Positions 53,950 through 64,000 of a DNA stretch of 64,000 nucleotides are shown piece after piece. The stretch covers positions 172,581 through 236,580 of the forward strand of contig NZ_RXMA01000006.1 of the NCBI RefSeq assembly GCF_003966125.1, in the 5' to 3' direction. A program made the translations under genes and the position numbers. Positions within the stretch are counted from its first letter, which is position 1; every line of letters begins with the position of its first letter. The notes under the pieces were generated by a model. It was not told the DNA's origin. It did not search any database and was given only the letters and a program-made list of their open reading frames with translations. The DNA comes from Azospirillum griseum (lineage in GTDB: Bacteria; Pseudomonadota; Alphaproteobacteria; Azospirillales; Azospirillaceae).

Positions 53950-54759
53950 ATGGCCCGCAACATCGACCGGCTCATCGACGTCATGGCGCGGCTGCGCGAT
54001 CCCAATGGCGGATGCCCGTGGGATCTGGAACAAACCTACAAAACCATCGCGCCGCACACTATCGAAGAGGCGTATGAGGTCGCCGACGCCATCGAAAAGA
54101 ACGACATGGCCTCGCTGCGGGAAGAGCTGGGCGATCTGCTGTTTCAGGTCGTCTATTACACCCAGATGGCCCGCGAAGACGGTCTGTTCGATTTCGATGA
54201 GGTCGCCGGGGTCATCACCGACAAGATGATCCGCCGCCATCCCCACGTCTTCGGCCCGGAGGAGATCAACAGCGCCGATCAGCAGACCTCGCGTTGGGAG
54301 GAACACAAGGCGGCCGAGCGCGCCGCCAAGGCCGCCGCCGAAGGGCGCGCGCCGTCGGCGTTGGAAGGCGTCATCCCTGCCCTGCCCGCCCTGACCCGCG
54401 CGCTGAAGCTGCAAAACCGCGCCGCCCGCGTCGGCTTCGACTGGACCAACCCGCGCGACATCCTCGACAAGATCGAAGAGGAGATCGGCGAGTTGCGGGC
54501 GGAGATGGACGCCGGGTCGCCGCCGGAACGGGTGGCCGACGAGATGGGCGATCTGCTGTTCGCCGTCGTCAACCTCGCCCGCCGGGTGAAGGTGGAGCCG
54601 GAAGCGGCGCTGCGCGGGACCAACGCCAAATTCGAACGCCGCTTCCACCGCATCGAAGCCCTGCTGGCCGACCAGGGCCGCAAACCGGACGACGCCACGC
54701 TGGACGAGATGGAAGCCCTGTGGCAACAGGCCAAGCGGGAGGAGCGCGGCGAAGCCTGA
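53950..54759 (+). CDS. mazG: Nucleoside triphosphate pyrophosphohydrolase MazG
   Basis: A 269-residue house-cleaning enzyme that hydrolyses (d)NTPs to NMP and pyrophosphate. Two MazG repeats are visible: GGCPWDLEQTYKTIAPHTIE with EEAYE and EELGDLLFQVV in the first, and EEIGELRAEM with DEMGDLLFAVVNLAR in the second, including the metal-binding EExxD-type acidic residues. The ATG at 53950 matches the family start (MARNIDRLIDVMARLRDP); GGAG stands about 10 bp upstream. Confidence 0.96.
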   Translation: MARNIDRLIDVMARLRDPNGGCPWDLEQTYKTIAPHTIEEAYEVADAIEKNDMASLREELGDLLFQVVYYTQMAREDGLFDFDEVAGVITDKMIRRHPHVFGPEEINSADQQTSRWEEHKAAERAAKAAAEGRAPSALEGVIPALPALTRALKLQNRAARVGFDWTNPRDILDKIEEEIGELRAEMDAGSPPERVADEMGDLLFAVVNLARRVKVEPEAALRGTNAKFERRFHRIEALLADQGRKPDDATLDEMEALWQQAKREERGEA

Positions 54760-54792
54760 CCAGCCCCTGCCCCGCTCGCCCCTGTTCATCGC

Positions 54793-56253
54793 TCAAACAA
54801 AAAACACCAGCGTCATCAGGCCGAACAACGGGACCAGGATGCCGCAGGACCAGGCCATGTAGCCGAAGAAGCTCGGCATCGCCACGCCGCGCTCTTCGGC
54901 AATCGCCTTGACCATGAAGTTGGGGGCGTTGCCGATGTAGCTGTTGGCCCCCATGAACACCGCCCCGGCGGAAATCGCCGTCAGGGTCAGGGCCAGATCG
55001 CCCATCAACAGGTTGGCGTCGCCGCCCGCCGTGTTGAAGAAGATGAGATAGGTCGGGGCGTTGTCCAGGAAGCTGGACAGGATGCCCGCCGCCCAGAAAT
55101 AGGCCGCCGGGTTCGGCTTCCCACCCTCGTTCACCGCCGCGATGATCGCCCCCAGCGCGCCGTCGGTCCCCGCCTTCAGGATGGCGATGGCGGGGATGAT
55201 GGTCAGGAAGATGGCGGCGAACAGCTTGGCCACCTCCACAATCGGCCCCCAACTGAAGCCGTTCAGGCGGCGGCTCTTCTCGCTGGTCAGTTTCAGCGAC
55301 AGCACCGTGATGCCGATCAGCAGCAGGTTCGACACGATGGTCTCCAGCGGCACGGTGACTTGATACAGGGTCACGCCAACGCCGGGATGCCACACGCCGC
55401 TCAACAGCACCGCCCCGATGATGGCGACCAGCAGCAGCAGATTGACCCCGCCCTCAATCCGCACCGGTTCACGCTCGTGCACCCCCTCGATCAGCGGGTG
55501 TTTGCCGGGATCGCGGGTGTGCAGAACCAGATCGAGCACAAAATAGATCGCCAGCAGCAGGCCGGACAGGAACAGCATCGGCCCCAGCAGATGAACCGTT
55601 GGCCAGAAGAAGGACACGCCCTTCAGAAAGCCCAGGAACAGCGGCGGATCGCCCAGCGGGGTCAGGGACCCGCCGACGTTCGACACCAGGAAAATGAAGA
55701 AAACGACGGTGTGGACCTTGTGGCGGCGATGCTCGTTGGCGCGCAGCAACGGGCGGATCAACAGCATCGACGCGCCGGTTGTCCCCATCAGGCTGGCCAG
55801 CGCGGTCCCCAGCGCCAGCCCAACCGTGTTGGCCAGCGGCGTGCCGACCAGCGATCCCACCAACCGCACCCCTCCCGCCACCGTGAACAGGGCGGTCAGC
55901 AGGATGATGAAGGGGATGTATTCCAACAGCAGCGTGTGCAGCAGCTCAAACGTCGCCAGCTCCACCCCGAAAACGGCGGCGAAGGGCAGCAGGAAGGCGG
56001 CGGCCCAGGCGGCGGAAATCTTGCCGAAATGATGGTGCCAGACCATCGGAGCCAACAGCGGGAACAGCGCGATGGACATCAGGATTCCGACGAAGGGAAC
56101 CACCCACAACGCCCCCATCGCCCGCCCGTCCAGATGCGGGGCACCGGCCTCCGCCGCCAGGGCAAGATCGGGCAGACCGACCGCTCCGGCCAACAGGCCG
56201 ATCAGGAACAGCGACGTCGGGGCGGCGCGGCGGGAAGCAATCTGCGTGATCAT
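54793..56253 (-). CDS. NhaD-type sodium:proton antiporter
   Basis: A 486-residue inner membrane transporter of the ion transporter superfamily. About 12 to 13 hydrophobic helices are evident. The signatures SLMGTTGASMLLIRP and SNVGGSLTPLGDPPLFLGF, and the mirrored SSFLDNAPTYLIFFN, match NhaD-like antiporters, which exchange Na+ or Li+ for H+. The ATG at 56253 (MITQIASRR) precedes a first hydrophobic helix or signal. It lies downstream of the TAXI-TRAP genes on the same strand, 65 bp after the DUF1850 gene, so Na+ cycling may serve the Na+-driven TRAP transporter (inference). Confidence 0.88.
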   Translation of the reverse strand: MITQIASRRAAPTSLFLIGLLAGAVGLPDLALAAEAGAPHLDGRAMGALWVVPFVGILMSIALFPLLAPMVWHHHFGKISAAWAAAFLLPFAAVFGVELATFELLHTLLLEYIPFIILLTALFTVAGGVRLVGSLVGTPLANTVGLALGTALASLMGTTGASMLLIRPLLRANEHRRHKVHTVVFFIFLVSNVGGSLTPLGDPPLFLGFLKGVSFFWPTVHLLGPMLFLSGLLLAIYFVLDLVLHTRDPGKHPLIEGVHEREPVRIEGGVNLLLLVAIIGAVLLSGVWHPGVGVTLYQVTVPLETIVSNLLLIGITVLSLKLTSEKSRRLNGFSWGPIVEVAKLFAAIFLTIIPAIAILKAGTDGALGAIIAAVNEGGKPNPAAYFWAAGILSSFLDNAPTYLIFFNTAGGDANLLMGDLALTLTAISAGAVFMGANSYIGNAPNFMVKAIAEERGVAMPSFFGYMAWSCGILVPLFGLMTLVFFV

Positions 56254-56318
56254 CGGTCCAGAACACCGGATTATGGGGGTGGCGGAGTATGGGGCGGGAA
56301 CACGGCCAAGCCAAGACG

Positions 56319-56744
56319 CTATGGCGCGGATGGGGATGAACTTTCGTAGCCCGGTTGGCAGGGGCGCAGCGTCACCGCCTCCCCCACCCGCCCGGTTGCG
56401 TTTGGTGACATCCAGCCGCTCAAAACCCGGCAGTCGGATCCGGCGCACAGCCGATGCTCGGCGGTGAAGCCGGAGGCGGCCAGGGGCACGCTCTCTTGCG
56501 GCGGCAGGGACGGAACCCACACCCACCAGCCATCGATCAGACGGGCGTCGGCCCCCGGCTCCATCCCTGCCCCGGTCCCGCGCACGCGGGCCTCGGTCAG
56601 GGTCAGACCGGCGTCGGTGATCCGCCATTCCTCCCGCCACTCGGTGCGTTCGACCGAGTGGGTCCAGGACAGGGAGAAGACGGATCCCGGCAGCGTGGCC
56701 AACAGCGCCCCGCCCAGCGCTGCAACCACGCACAGGCCGCCCAC
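56319..56744 (-). CDS. DUF1850 protein of a TAXI-TRAP system
   Basis: A 141-residue protein with a short hydrophobic N-terminus (about 3-25) and a DUF1850 domain: SLSWTHSVERTEWREEWRI and LTLTEARVRGTGAGMEPG are diagnostic. DUF1850 genes occur almost only next to TAXI-TRAP permeases and their role is unknown. It starts with GTG at 56744, 3 bp after the permease stop, so it is probably translationally coupled. It ends with a Cys-containing tail (TLRPCQPGYE). Confidence 0.88.
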   Translation of the reverse strand: MGGLCVVAALGGALLATLPGSVFSLSWTHSVERTEWREEWRITDAGLTLTEARVRGTGAGMEPGADARLIDGWWVWVPSLPPQESVPLAASGFTAEHRLCAGSDCRVLSGWMSPNATGRVGEAVTLRPCQPGYESSSPSAP

Positions 56745-56747
56745 CGG

Positions 56748-58838
56748 CTACACCGGCACCGCCGTCAACGCCCGGCGCTGGCGATGCTGCCAGAGCAGGA
56801 ACAGCCCGGTCATGACGAAGGCGGCCTCGTCGGTCAGGGGCAGCGCCACCACGAACAGGAAGGACGCGGCGGCGGCGTATAGGCGGGCGGGCCAGGACAG
56901 CGGCGTCCAGAAAAAGCCGATGGTCGCCGCCCCCCACAGGGCGATGGCGACGCAGGCCTTGACGAAGACATAGCCAATCGCCAGCCAATCGCCCGATTGC
57001 AGCACCAACGCCGGGTCATAGACGGCCATGAAGGGCACGACATAGCCCGCCATGGCGACGCGGGTGGCGATCCAGCCGATCTCCATGTGATCGGCCTTGC
57101 AGATGGAGGAGGCCGCCAGCGCGGCCAGCGCCACCGGCGGCGTCAGGTCCGCCATGATGCCGAAATAGAACACGAACATGTGGCTGACGATCAGCGGCAC
57201 GCCCATGGTCAGCAGCGCCGGGGCGGCGATGGACGCGGTGATGATGTAGTTGGCCGTGGTCGGCAGGCCGGTCCCCAGCACGATGCAGGCGATCATCGTC
57301 AGCACCAGCGCGGCCAGCAGATTGCCGCCCGACCAATCGACGATGGTGGTGGCGAAGCTCGACGCCAGACCGGTCAGCGTCATCATGCCGATCAGCACGC
57401 CGACCAGCGCGCAGGCCACGCCGACGCCGATGGCGTTCTTCGCCCCGTCGGCGACGCTGTGCACCACCAGCGCCAGGGTTTCCCGCCCGCCCCGGAACAG
57501 CAGGCAGGGGATGATGAGCAGCACGACGATGGTGAAGGCCAGATGCTCGGTGCGCAGCCCCAGCCGCCACAACCCGGCGGCAACCAGGCCGACCACGACC
57601 CAGAAGGCGACGCGCAGCGCCGTCGGCCCGATGGTTGTGACGATGCGCATCCCCAGGATCAGGGCCGCCGTCGCCGCGATCCCCATCACCCCGGCGAACA
57701 GCGGGGTGAAGCCGGAAAACAGCAGATAGACCAGCGCGGCCAACGGCAAAATCAGATACCAGCCCTCGATCACCGCCTTCAGCGCGCTGGGGCACTGCTC
57801 GCGCGGCAGACCGACGAGGTTGCGCATCCCCGCTTCCAGATGGACCATCCAAAAGGCGCTGCCGAAATAAAGGATGGCCGGAATGGCGGCGGCGATCGCC
57901 ACCTCGCTGTAGGGCACGCCGATGGTTTCCGCCATGATGAAGGCGGCGGCCCCCATCACCGGCGGCATCAACTGCCCGCCCATGCTGGCCGTGGCCTCCA
58001 CCGCCCCGGCGAAGGCCGGGCGGTAGCCGAAGCGCATCATCAGCGGGATGGTGAATTGCCCGGTGGTCAGCACATTGGCCACGCCCGACCCGTTGATGGT
58101 CCCCATCAGGCCGGAGGAAATCACCGCCACCTTGGCCGGTCCGCCCTTGGCGTGGCCGACCAGCCCCAGCGAGACGTCGTTGAACAGCTTGATCATCCCG
58201 GCGCGCTCCAGAAACGCCCCGAACAGGATGAACAGAAAGATGTAGCTGGCCGACACAAAGGTCGGCGTCCCGTAAATCCCCTCGGTCGACAGGAACAGGT
58301 TGTCGATCACCTGATCGACGTCGTAGCCGCGATGCCCCAGACCAAAGGGCAGATAGCGCCCGAACAGAGCGTAGGGAATGAAGACGCCGCACATGATCGG
58401 CAACGCCATCCCCATGATCCGCCGCGCGCCCTCAAACACCAGGGCGATGGCGACGACGCCCACCACCAGATCGGTGGTGCTGGGGTCGCCCGACCGCTGG
58501 ATCAGATCGACCTCGAACACATAATGGTAGAGGCCGATGGCAAAGGCGGTCAGACCCAACAGCCAATCATACCACGGCACGCTCTTGCGCTCGGTCTCCT
58601 GCCGGAAACCGAACAGGGCGAAGGTCATCAGCAGCAGAAAGCCGACATGGACCGACCGAACCACCATGCTGGACAGCGGGTTGAAGGCGGCGGTCCAAAG
58701 CTGGAAGGCGGAAAAGGCCACAGCGATGAGAAACACCGCCTTGCCGTCGAACCCCTCGAACGCGACGACGGTGGATGGGTTTTCCCGGTCGATAGCCTGA
58801 CGGATTTGCGCGTCCGCGTCGCTGGTCTTGGCGCTCAT
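56748..58838 (-). CDS. TAXI-TRAP transporter fused permease (4TM plus 12TM)
   Basis: A 696-residue inner membrane protein in which the small DctQ-like and large DctM-like subunits of a TRAP transporter are fused. Multiple hydrophobic helices run through the whole chain. Large-subunit signatures include GSGVANVLTTGQFTIPLM, GGQLMPPVMGAAAFIM and GTGLPTTANYIITASI. TRAP systems import organic acids with a Na+ gradient. The ATG at 58838 has AGGGGGAG. It follows the receptor gene and precedes the DUF1850 gene, the usual TAXI order. Substrate unknown. Confidence 0.95.
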   Translation of the reverse strand: MSAKTSDADAQIRQAIDRENPSTVVAFEGFDGKAVFLIAVAFSAFQLWTAAFNPLSSMVVRSVHVGFLLLMTFALFGFRQETERKSVPWYDWLLGLTAFAIGLYHYVFEVDLIQRSGDPSTTDLVVGVVAIALVFEGARRIMGMALPIMCGVFIPYALFGRYLPFGLGHRGYDVDQVIDNLFLSTEGIYGTPTFVSASYIFLFILFGAFLERAGMIKLFNDVSLGLVGHAKGGPAKVAVISSGLMGTINGSGVANVLTTGQFTIPLMMRFGYRPAFAGAVEATASMGGQLMPPVMGAAAFIMAETIGVPYSEVAIAAAIPAILYFGSAFWMVHLEAGMRNLVGLPREQCPSALKAVIEGWYLILPLAALVYLLFSGFTPLFAGVMGIAATAALILGMRIVTTIGPTALRVAFWVVVGLVAAGLWRLGLRTEHLAFTIVVLLIIPCLLFRGGRETLALVVHSVADGAKNAIGVGVACALVGVLIGMMTLTGLASSFATTIVDWSGGNLLAALVLTMIACIVLGTGLPTTANYIITASIAAPALLTMGVPLIVSHMFVFYFGIMADLTPPVALAALAASSICKADHMEIGWIATRVAMAGYVVPFMAVYDPALVLQSGDWLAIGYVFVKACVAIALWGAATIGFFWTPLSWPARLYAAAASFLFVVALPLTDEAAFVMTGLFLLWQHRQRRALTAVPV

Positions 58839-58863
58839 GCCGCGCGCTCCCCCTGGACCGCGC

Positions 58864-59802
58864 TCACATCAGGCCCTTTTCCTTGAAAAACTTGATCGCA
58901 CCGGGGTGCAGCGGAACCGGCGACTGGGTGGCCCCGGAATCCAGCTTGATCTGTTTGGCGGCAACGTGGGCGGCGGCCAGCGCGTCCAAATTGTCGAACA
59001 GGGTCTTGGTCATGGCATAGGCCGCGTCGTCCGACACGCCGGAATGCGTAACCAGCAAATTGCGGACGGCGGCGGTGGCGATGGCCTCGGTCTGGCCCGG
59101 ATAGGTGTTGGCGGGCACGGTTTCCGGGATGAAGGCCGGATCGCCGACCTTGGCCACCACGTCCGCCGGGATGCTGACGATGGTGATCTCCTGCGAAGAG
59201 GACAGATCCTTGATCGCGGCCACGCCCAGACCGGCGGAGATCAGCGTCGCGTCCAATTGGCGGTTCTTGATGAGGTCCACCGACTCGCCAAAGGGCAGAT
59301 ACTCGGTGCGGGCGAAATCCTTGTAGGCCAGCCCCGCCGCGCCGAAGATGGCGCGCGCGTTCAGTTCCGTGCCGGATTTCGGCGCGCCGACCGACACGCG
59401 CTTGCCCTTCAGATCGGCCAGCGTCTTGATGCCCGAGTCCTTGCTGGCGACGACCTGGATGTAGTTGGGGTAGATCGCCGCGATGGTGCGCAGCTTTTCC
59501 AGCTTTGCCTTGAACCCGGCCTCCTCGTTGCCCTTCCAGGCGTCGCCCAGCGAATCGCCCAGCGTGAAACCGATCTCGCCCCGCCCGGCCTGGAGCAGGT
59601 TGAGGTTTTCGACCGACGCCTTGGTCGCCTGCGCCGTCACCTTGGCCCCGGGCAGCGCCTTGCCATAGACGTTCGACAGCGCCACGCCCAACGGATAATA
59701 GACGCCGCTCGTCCCGCCGGTCAGCACGGTGATGAACGACTCGGCCTGGGCCGGCAGCGATGCGAACAGGCAGACTCCGACGGCGGCGACAAGGCGTTTC
59801 AT
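58864..59802 (-). CDS. TAXI-type TRAP solute-binding receptor
   Basis: A 312-residue periplasmic binding protein. A signal peptide (cleavage near AQAES, residue 20) precedes the TAXI family signatures: [12 protein letters not shown], the [17 protein letters not shown] stretch, and [15 protein letters not shown]. It captures a ligand (often dicarboxylate or glutamate-like, unproven here) and delivers it to the fused permease. The ATG at 59802 has GGGAGAG. It is the first gene of the TRAP operon and is divergent from coxS with a 265-bp control region. Confidence 0.95.
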   Translation of the reverse strand: MKRLVAAVGVCLFASLPAQAESFITVLTGGTSGVYYPLGVALSNVYGKALPGAKVTAQATKASVENLNLLQAGRGEIGFTLGDSLGDAWKGNEEAGFKAKLEKLRTIAAIYPNYIQVVASKDSGIKTLADLKGKRVSVGAPKSGTELNARAIFGAAGLAYKDFARTEYLPFGESVDLIKNRQLDATLISAGLGVAAIKDLSSSQEITIVSIPADVVAKVGDPAFIPETVPANTYPGQTEAIATAAVRNLLVTHSGVSDDAAYAMTKTLFDNLDALAAAHVAAKQIKLDSGATQSPVPLHPGAIKFFKEKGLM

Positions 59803-59951
59803 GCTGACTCTCCCGGTTCTCGTTGATGGTCCCGCTTGCTGCGGGGATTGCCAAGCCACTGTAACGCGGTGAAAAATTGCGCGCCAGTACGGACTATCCG
59901 AGTCCCCGACCGTTTCAGAGCACTTCTTTTGGCCATTCGCCATCGGATGGC

Positions 59952-59982
59952 TTGACCTTCCCCCATCGACGCACCCTATCCT
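59952..59982 (+). promoter_or_regulatory. Candidate promoter for coxS-coxL-coxM
   Basis: TTGACC (59952-59957) and TATCCT (59977-59982) form a possible -35/-10 pair at 19-bp spacing, about 86 bp upstream of the coxS start. The tandem repeat begins at once downstream. Judged by eye only. Confidence 0.35.
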
Positions 59983-60016
59983 TGTTCCTGTGATTGGCCT
60001 TGTTCCAGTGATCGGC
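59981..60016 (+). repeat. Tandem 18-bp direct repeat upstream of coxS
   Basis: Two adjoining copies: CTTGTTCCTGTGATTGGC (59981-59998) and CTTGTTCCAGTGATCGGC (59999-60016), 16 of 18 positions identical. They lie between the candidate promoter and coxS. Read in the coxS frame both copies encode LVPVIG and both differences fall at third codon positions, so an N-terminal extension of CoxS cannot be entirely ruled out. However, the ribosome binding site and family length place the coxS start at 60068, after the repeat. Confidence 0.75.
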
Positions 60017-60067
60017 TTTTTGACCAAACGACCAGCCAGCCCATCAAAGCCAGCGGGAGGATTTTCG

Positions 60068-60565
60068 ATGCCCTGTACCGTTACGATGACCGTCAATGGC
60101 AAGACGGTCTCGCGCGAGGTGGAGGAACGGACCCTGCTCGTCACGTTCCTTCGTGACCATCTGTCCCTGACCGGCACCCATGTCGGGTGCGACACCAGCC
60201 AATGCGGCGCCTGCGTTGTCCATGTCGATGGCCGCTCGGTGAAGTCCTGCACCACGCTGGCGGTCCAGGCCAACGGGGCCAGCGTCACCACCATCGAGGG
60301 GCTGGCCGCCGCCGATGGCACGCTGCACCCGATGCAGGCCGCTTTTCGCGAACATCACGGCCTGCAATGCGGCTTCTGCACGCCGGGCATGGTGATGAGC
60401 GCGGTCGATCTGGTCCGCAACAACCCCACCCCGACCGAACACGACATCCGCGACGGGCTGGAGGGCAACATCTGCCGTTGCACCGGCTACCACAACATCG
60501 TCAAGGCGGTGCAGGCCGGTGCCGAGGCGATGAACAGCCCGTCGGCCAAGGCCGCCGCCGAATAA
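60068..60565 (+). CDS. coxS: Small [2Fe-2S] subunit of xanthine dehydrogenase-family enzyme
   Basis: A 165-residue iron-sulfur subunit that passes electrons from the molybdenum centre to FAD. The plant-type ferredoxin cluster is seen in [16 protein letters not shown] with a fourth Cys (VKSC), and the second cluster in CGFCTPGMV and CRCTGYHN. The ATG at 60068 ([12 protein letters not shown]) has GGGAGGA upstream and matches family length; the frame stays open upstream through the tandem repeat to a GTG at 59990. coxS precedes coxL by 165 bp and coxM follows, an order differing from the classical coxM-coxS-coxL. Confidence 0.95.
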   Translation: MPCTVTMTVNGKTVSREVEERTLLVTFLRDHLSLTGTHVGCDTSQCGACVVHVDGRSVKSCTTLAVQANGASVTTIEGLAAADGTLHPMQAAFREHHGLQCGFCTPGMVMSAVDLVRNNPTPTEHDIRDGLEGNICRCTGYHNIVKAVQAGAEAMNSPSAKAAAE

Positions 60566-60730
60566 GGCGACGGTCCAGGCGTGTGGTGTCCCAAGGGCCG
60601 CCCGTCCGCCGAACAGCGCGCGCAAGACAACGGCGCGCCCGGCGCGAATGGTAAGGATTAGGAACGGCGGCGCGTCCCAGTCTCTCGTCATAACGGGCCG
60701 GAACACGGTCGATTGTGGGAGGAAACACAG

Positions 60731-63121
<2,391 letters not shown>

Positions 63122-63160
63122 CGCCGCCGAACAAACGTCGAAAGACAAGGAGACGATCCG

Positions 63161-63952
63161 ATGTACGCGTTTACGTACCAACGGCCCTCGACGCTGGCCG
63201 ACGCGGTCGCCGCCGCGCAGGCCGAGGACGCCAAGCTGCTCGGTGGTGGGCAGACCCTGCTGCCGACGCTGAAACAGCGCCTTGCCCAACCCTCCGCCCT
63301 GGTCGATCTCAGCGGCGTGGCGGAGATGAAGGGGATCAACGCGGTTGATGGCGGTCTGGAGGTCGGGGCCTTCACCCGCCACTCCGAAGTTGCCCATTCC
63401 GATCTGGTCAAGGCGACCATCCCCGCGCTCGCCAGCCTTGCCGAGGGCATCGGCGACCGGCAGGTGCGCAACATGGGCACGCTGGGCGGCTCCATCGCCA
63501 ACGCCGACCCGTCGGCGGATTACCCCTCGGCGGTGGTGGCGCTCAAGGCGACGGTCACGACCGACCGCCGGACCATCGCGGGCGACGACTTCTTCACCGG
63601 CATGTTCGAAACCGCGCTGGAGCCGGGCGAGATCGTCAAGTCCGTCCGCTTCTCCACGCCGGACAAGGCGGCCTACGCCAAGTTCCGCAACCCGGCCAGC
63701 CGCTACGCCATCGTCGGCGTTTTCGTGGCGAAATACGGGGCGGAGGTGCGGGTCGCCGTGACCGGTGCCGCCGGGTCCGTCTTCCGCGTTCCCGCCTTTG
63801 AGGCCGCGCTGGAGGCCAACTTCGCGGCGGAGGCGTTGAACGGCCTGTCGGTCAGCGCCGACGATTTGAACGCCGACCTGCACGCCAGCGCCGACTACCG
63901 CGCCCATCTCGTCACCGTGATGGCCAAGCGGGCGGTCGAAGCGGCGGGGTAA
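63161..63952 (+). CDS. coxM: FAD-binding medium subunit of xanthine dehydrogenase-family enzyme
   Basis: A 263-residue flavoprotein subunit. The FAD-binding motifs [10 protein letters not shown] and [20 protein letters not shown] are clear. It transfers electrons from the iron-sulfur clusters to the external acceptor. The ATG at 63161 (MYAFTYQRP) follows AAGGAGA, 39 bp after coxL. Length is slightly below the typical 280-290 residues because the C-terminal part is short. Maturation genes (coxD, coxE, coxG) are not in the window. Confidence 0.94.
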   Translation: MYAFTYQRPSTLADAVAAAQAEDAKLLGGGQTLLPTLKQRLAQPSALVDLSGVAEMKGINAVDGGLEVGAFTRHSEVAHSDLVKATIPALASLAEGIGDRQVRNMGTLGGSIANADPSADYPSAVVALKATVTTDRRTIAGDDFFTGMFETALEPGEIVKSVRFSTPDKAAYAKFRNPASRYAIVGVFVAKYGAEVRVAVTGAAGSVFRVPAFEAALEANFAAEALNGLSVSADDLNADLHASADYRAHLVTVMAKRAVEAAG

Positions 63953-63968
63953 GGAAATGTCGCGCCCA

Positions 63969-64000
63969 CGCCGCCCGCCCTTTCGAGCGTTCGGGCGGCG
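63969..64000 (+). terminator. Hairpin at the window edge, possibly a terminator
   Basis: CGCCGCCCG (63969-63977) and CGGGCGGCG (63992-64000) are perfectly complementary and follow the coxM stop by about 17 bp. The window ends at the stem, so a T-run cannot be checked. Confidence 0.4.

Overview
The window is GC-rich, gene-dense chromosomal DNA of a Gram-negative alphaproteobacterium, most likely in the Rhodospirillales/Azospirillaceae area. This is inferred from gene content: serS-surE-nlpD-like-yajC-secD-secF-Mth938 order, an LPS exporter (lptD), the hopanoid/squalene set hpnC-D-E, homospermidine synthase, a CYTH-CHAD/ppk/ppx polyphosphate group and a form II CoxL-type molybdenum hydroxylase. 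I see no rRNA, tRNA, CRISPR array, insertion sequence or prophage. Start codons were moved inward from the longest possible reading frame wherever a ribosome binding site, signal peptide or family length argued for it.

Layout. 0-9.5 kb (minus strand): a transglutaminase-like protein, a circularly permuted ATP-grasp/alpha-E protein, a dihaem c-type cytochrome lipoprotein and a transglutaminase-DUF2126 (putative amidoligase) fusion. The three non-cytochrome genes belong to a recurrent but biochemically uncharacterised peptide-ligase set. 9.7-15.4 kb: an orphan protein, an LprI-domain protein, an aldose 1-epimerase and a large protein kinase with an unrecognised N-terminal half. 15.4-21.1 kb: periplasmic cyclophilin, the tightly coupled ydbH-ynbE-ydbL-SPINDLY glycosyltransferase operon, and a convergent coiled-coil membrane protein. 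21.3-27.6 kb: lptD, homospermidine synthase, acireductone dioxygenase and an MFS exporter. 27.9-36.2 kb: serS, surE, LysM/LytM lipoprotein, an antisense DUF815 ATPase, yajC, secD, secF and Mth938. 36.3-41.1 kb: sodB and hpnE-D-C (minus), then a divergent squalene/phytoene-synthase-like NDUFAF6 homologue.

41.2-46.1 kb (minus): trmFO, a MntA/HepT (MNT/HEPN) toxin-antitoxin-like pair and uvrA. 46.3-53.7 kb: a polyphosphate neighbourhood (CYTH-CHAD, SixA-like phosphatase, ppk1, ppx/gppA) followed by a second LprI-domain protein. 53.9-59.8 kb: mazG, a NhaD-type antiporter and a TAXI-TRAP transporter (DUF1850 protein, fused permease, receptor). 60.1-64 kb: coxS-coxL-coxM of the form II type, preceded by a nearly perfect tandem 18-bp repeat.

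The strongest candidates for poorly described biology are the amidoligase/transglutaminase/ATP-grasp island with its embedded cytochrome, the kinase with its novel sensor half, the ydbH-ynbE-ydbL-glycosyltransferase operon, the HepT/MntA pair, and the tandem repeat upstream of coxS. Functional statements rest on recognised motifs and family knowledge; no database search was run.
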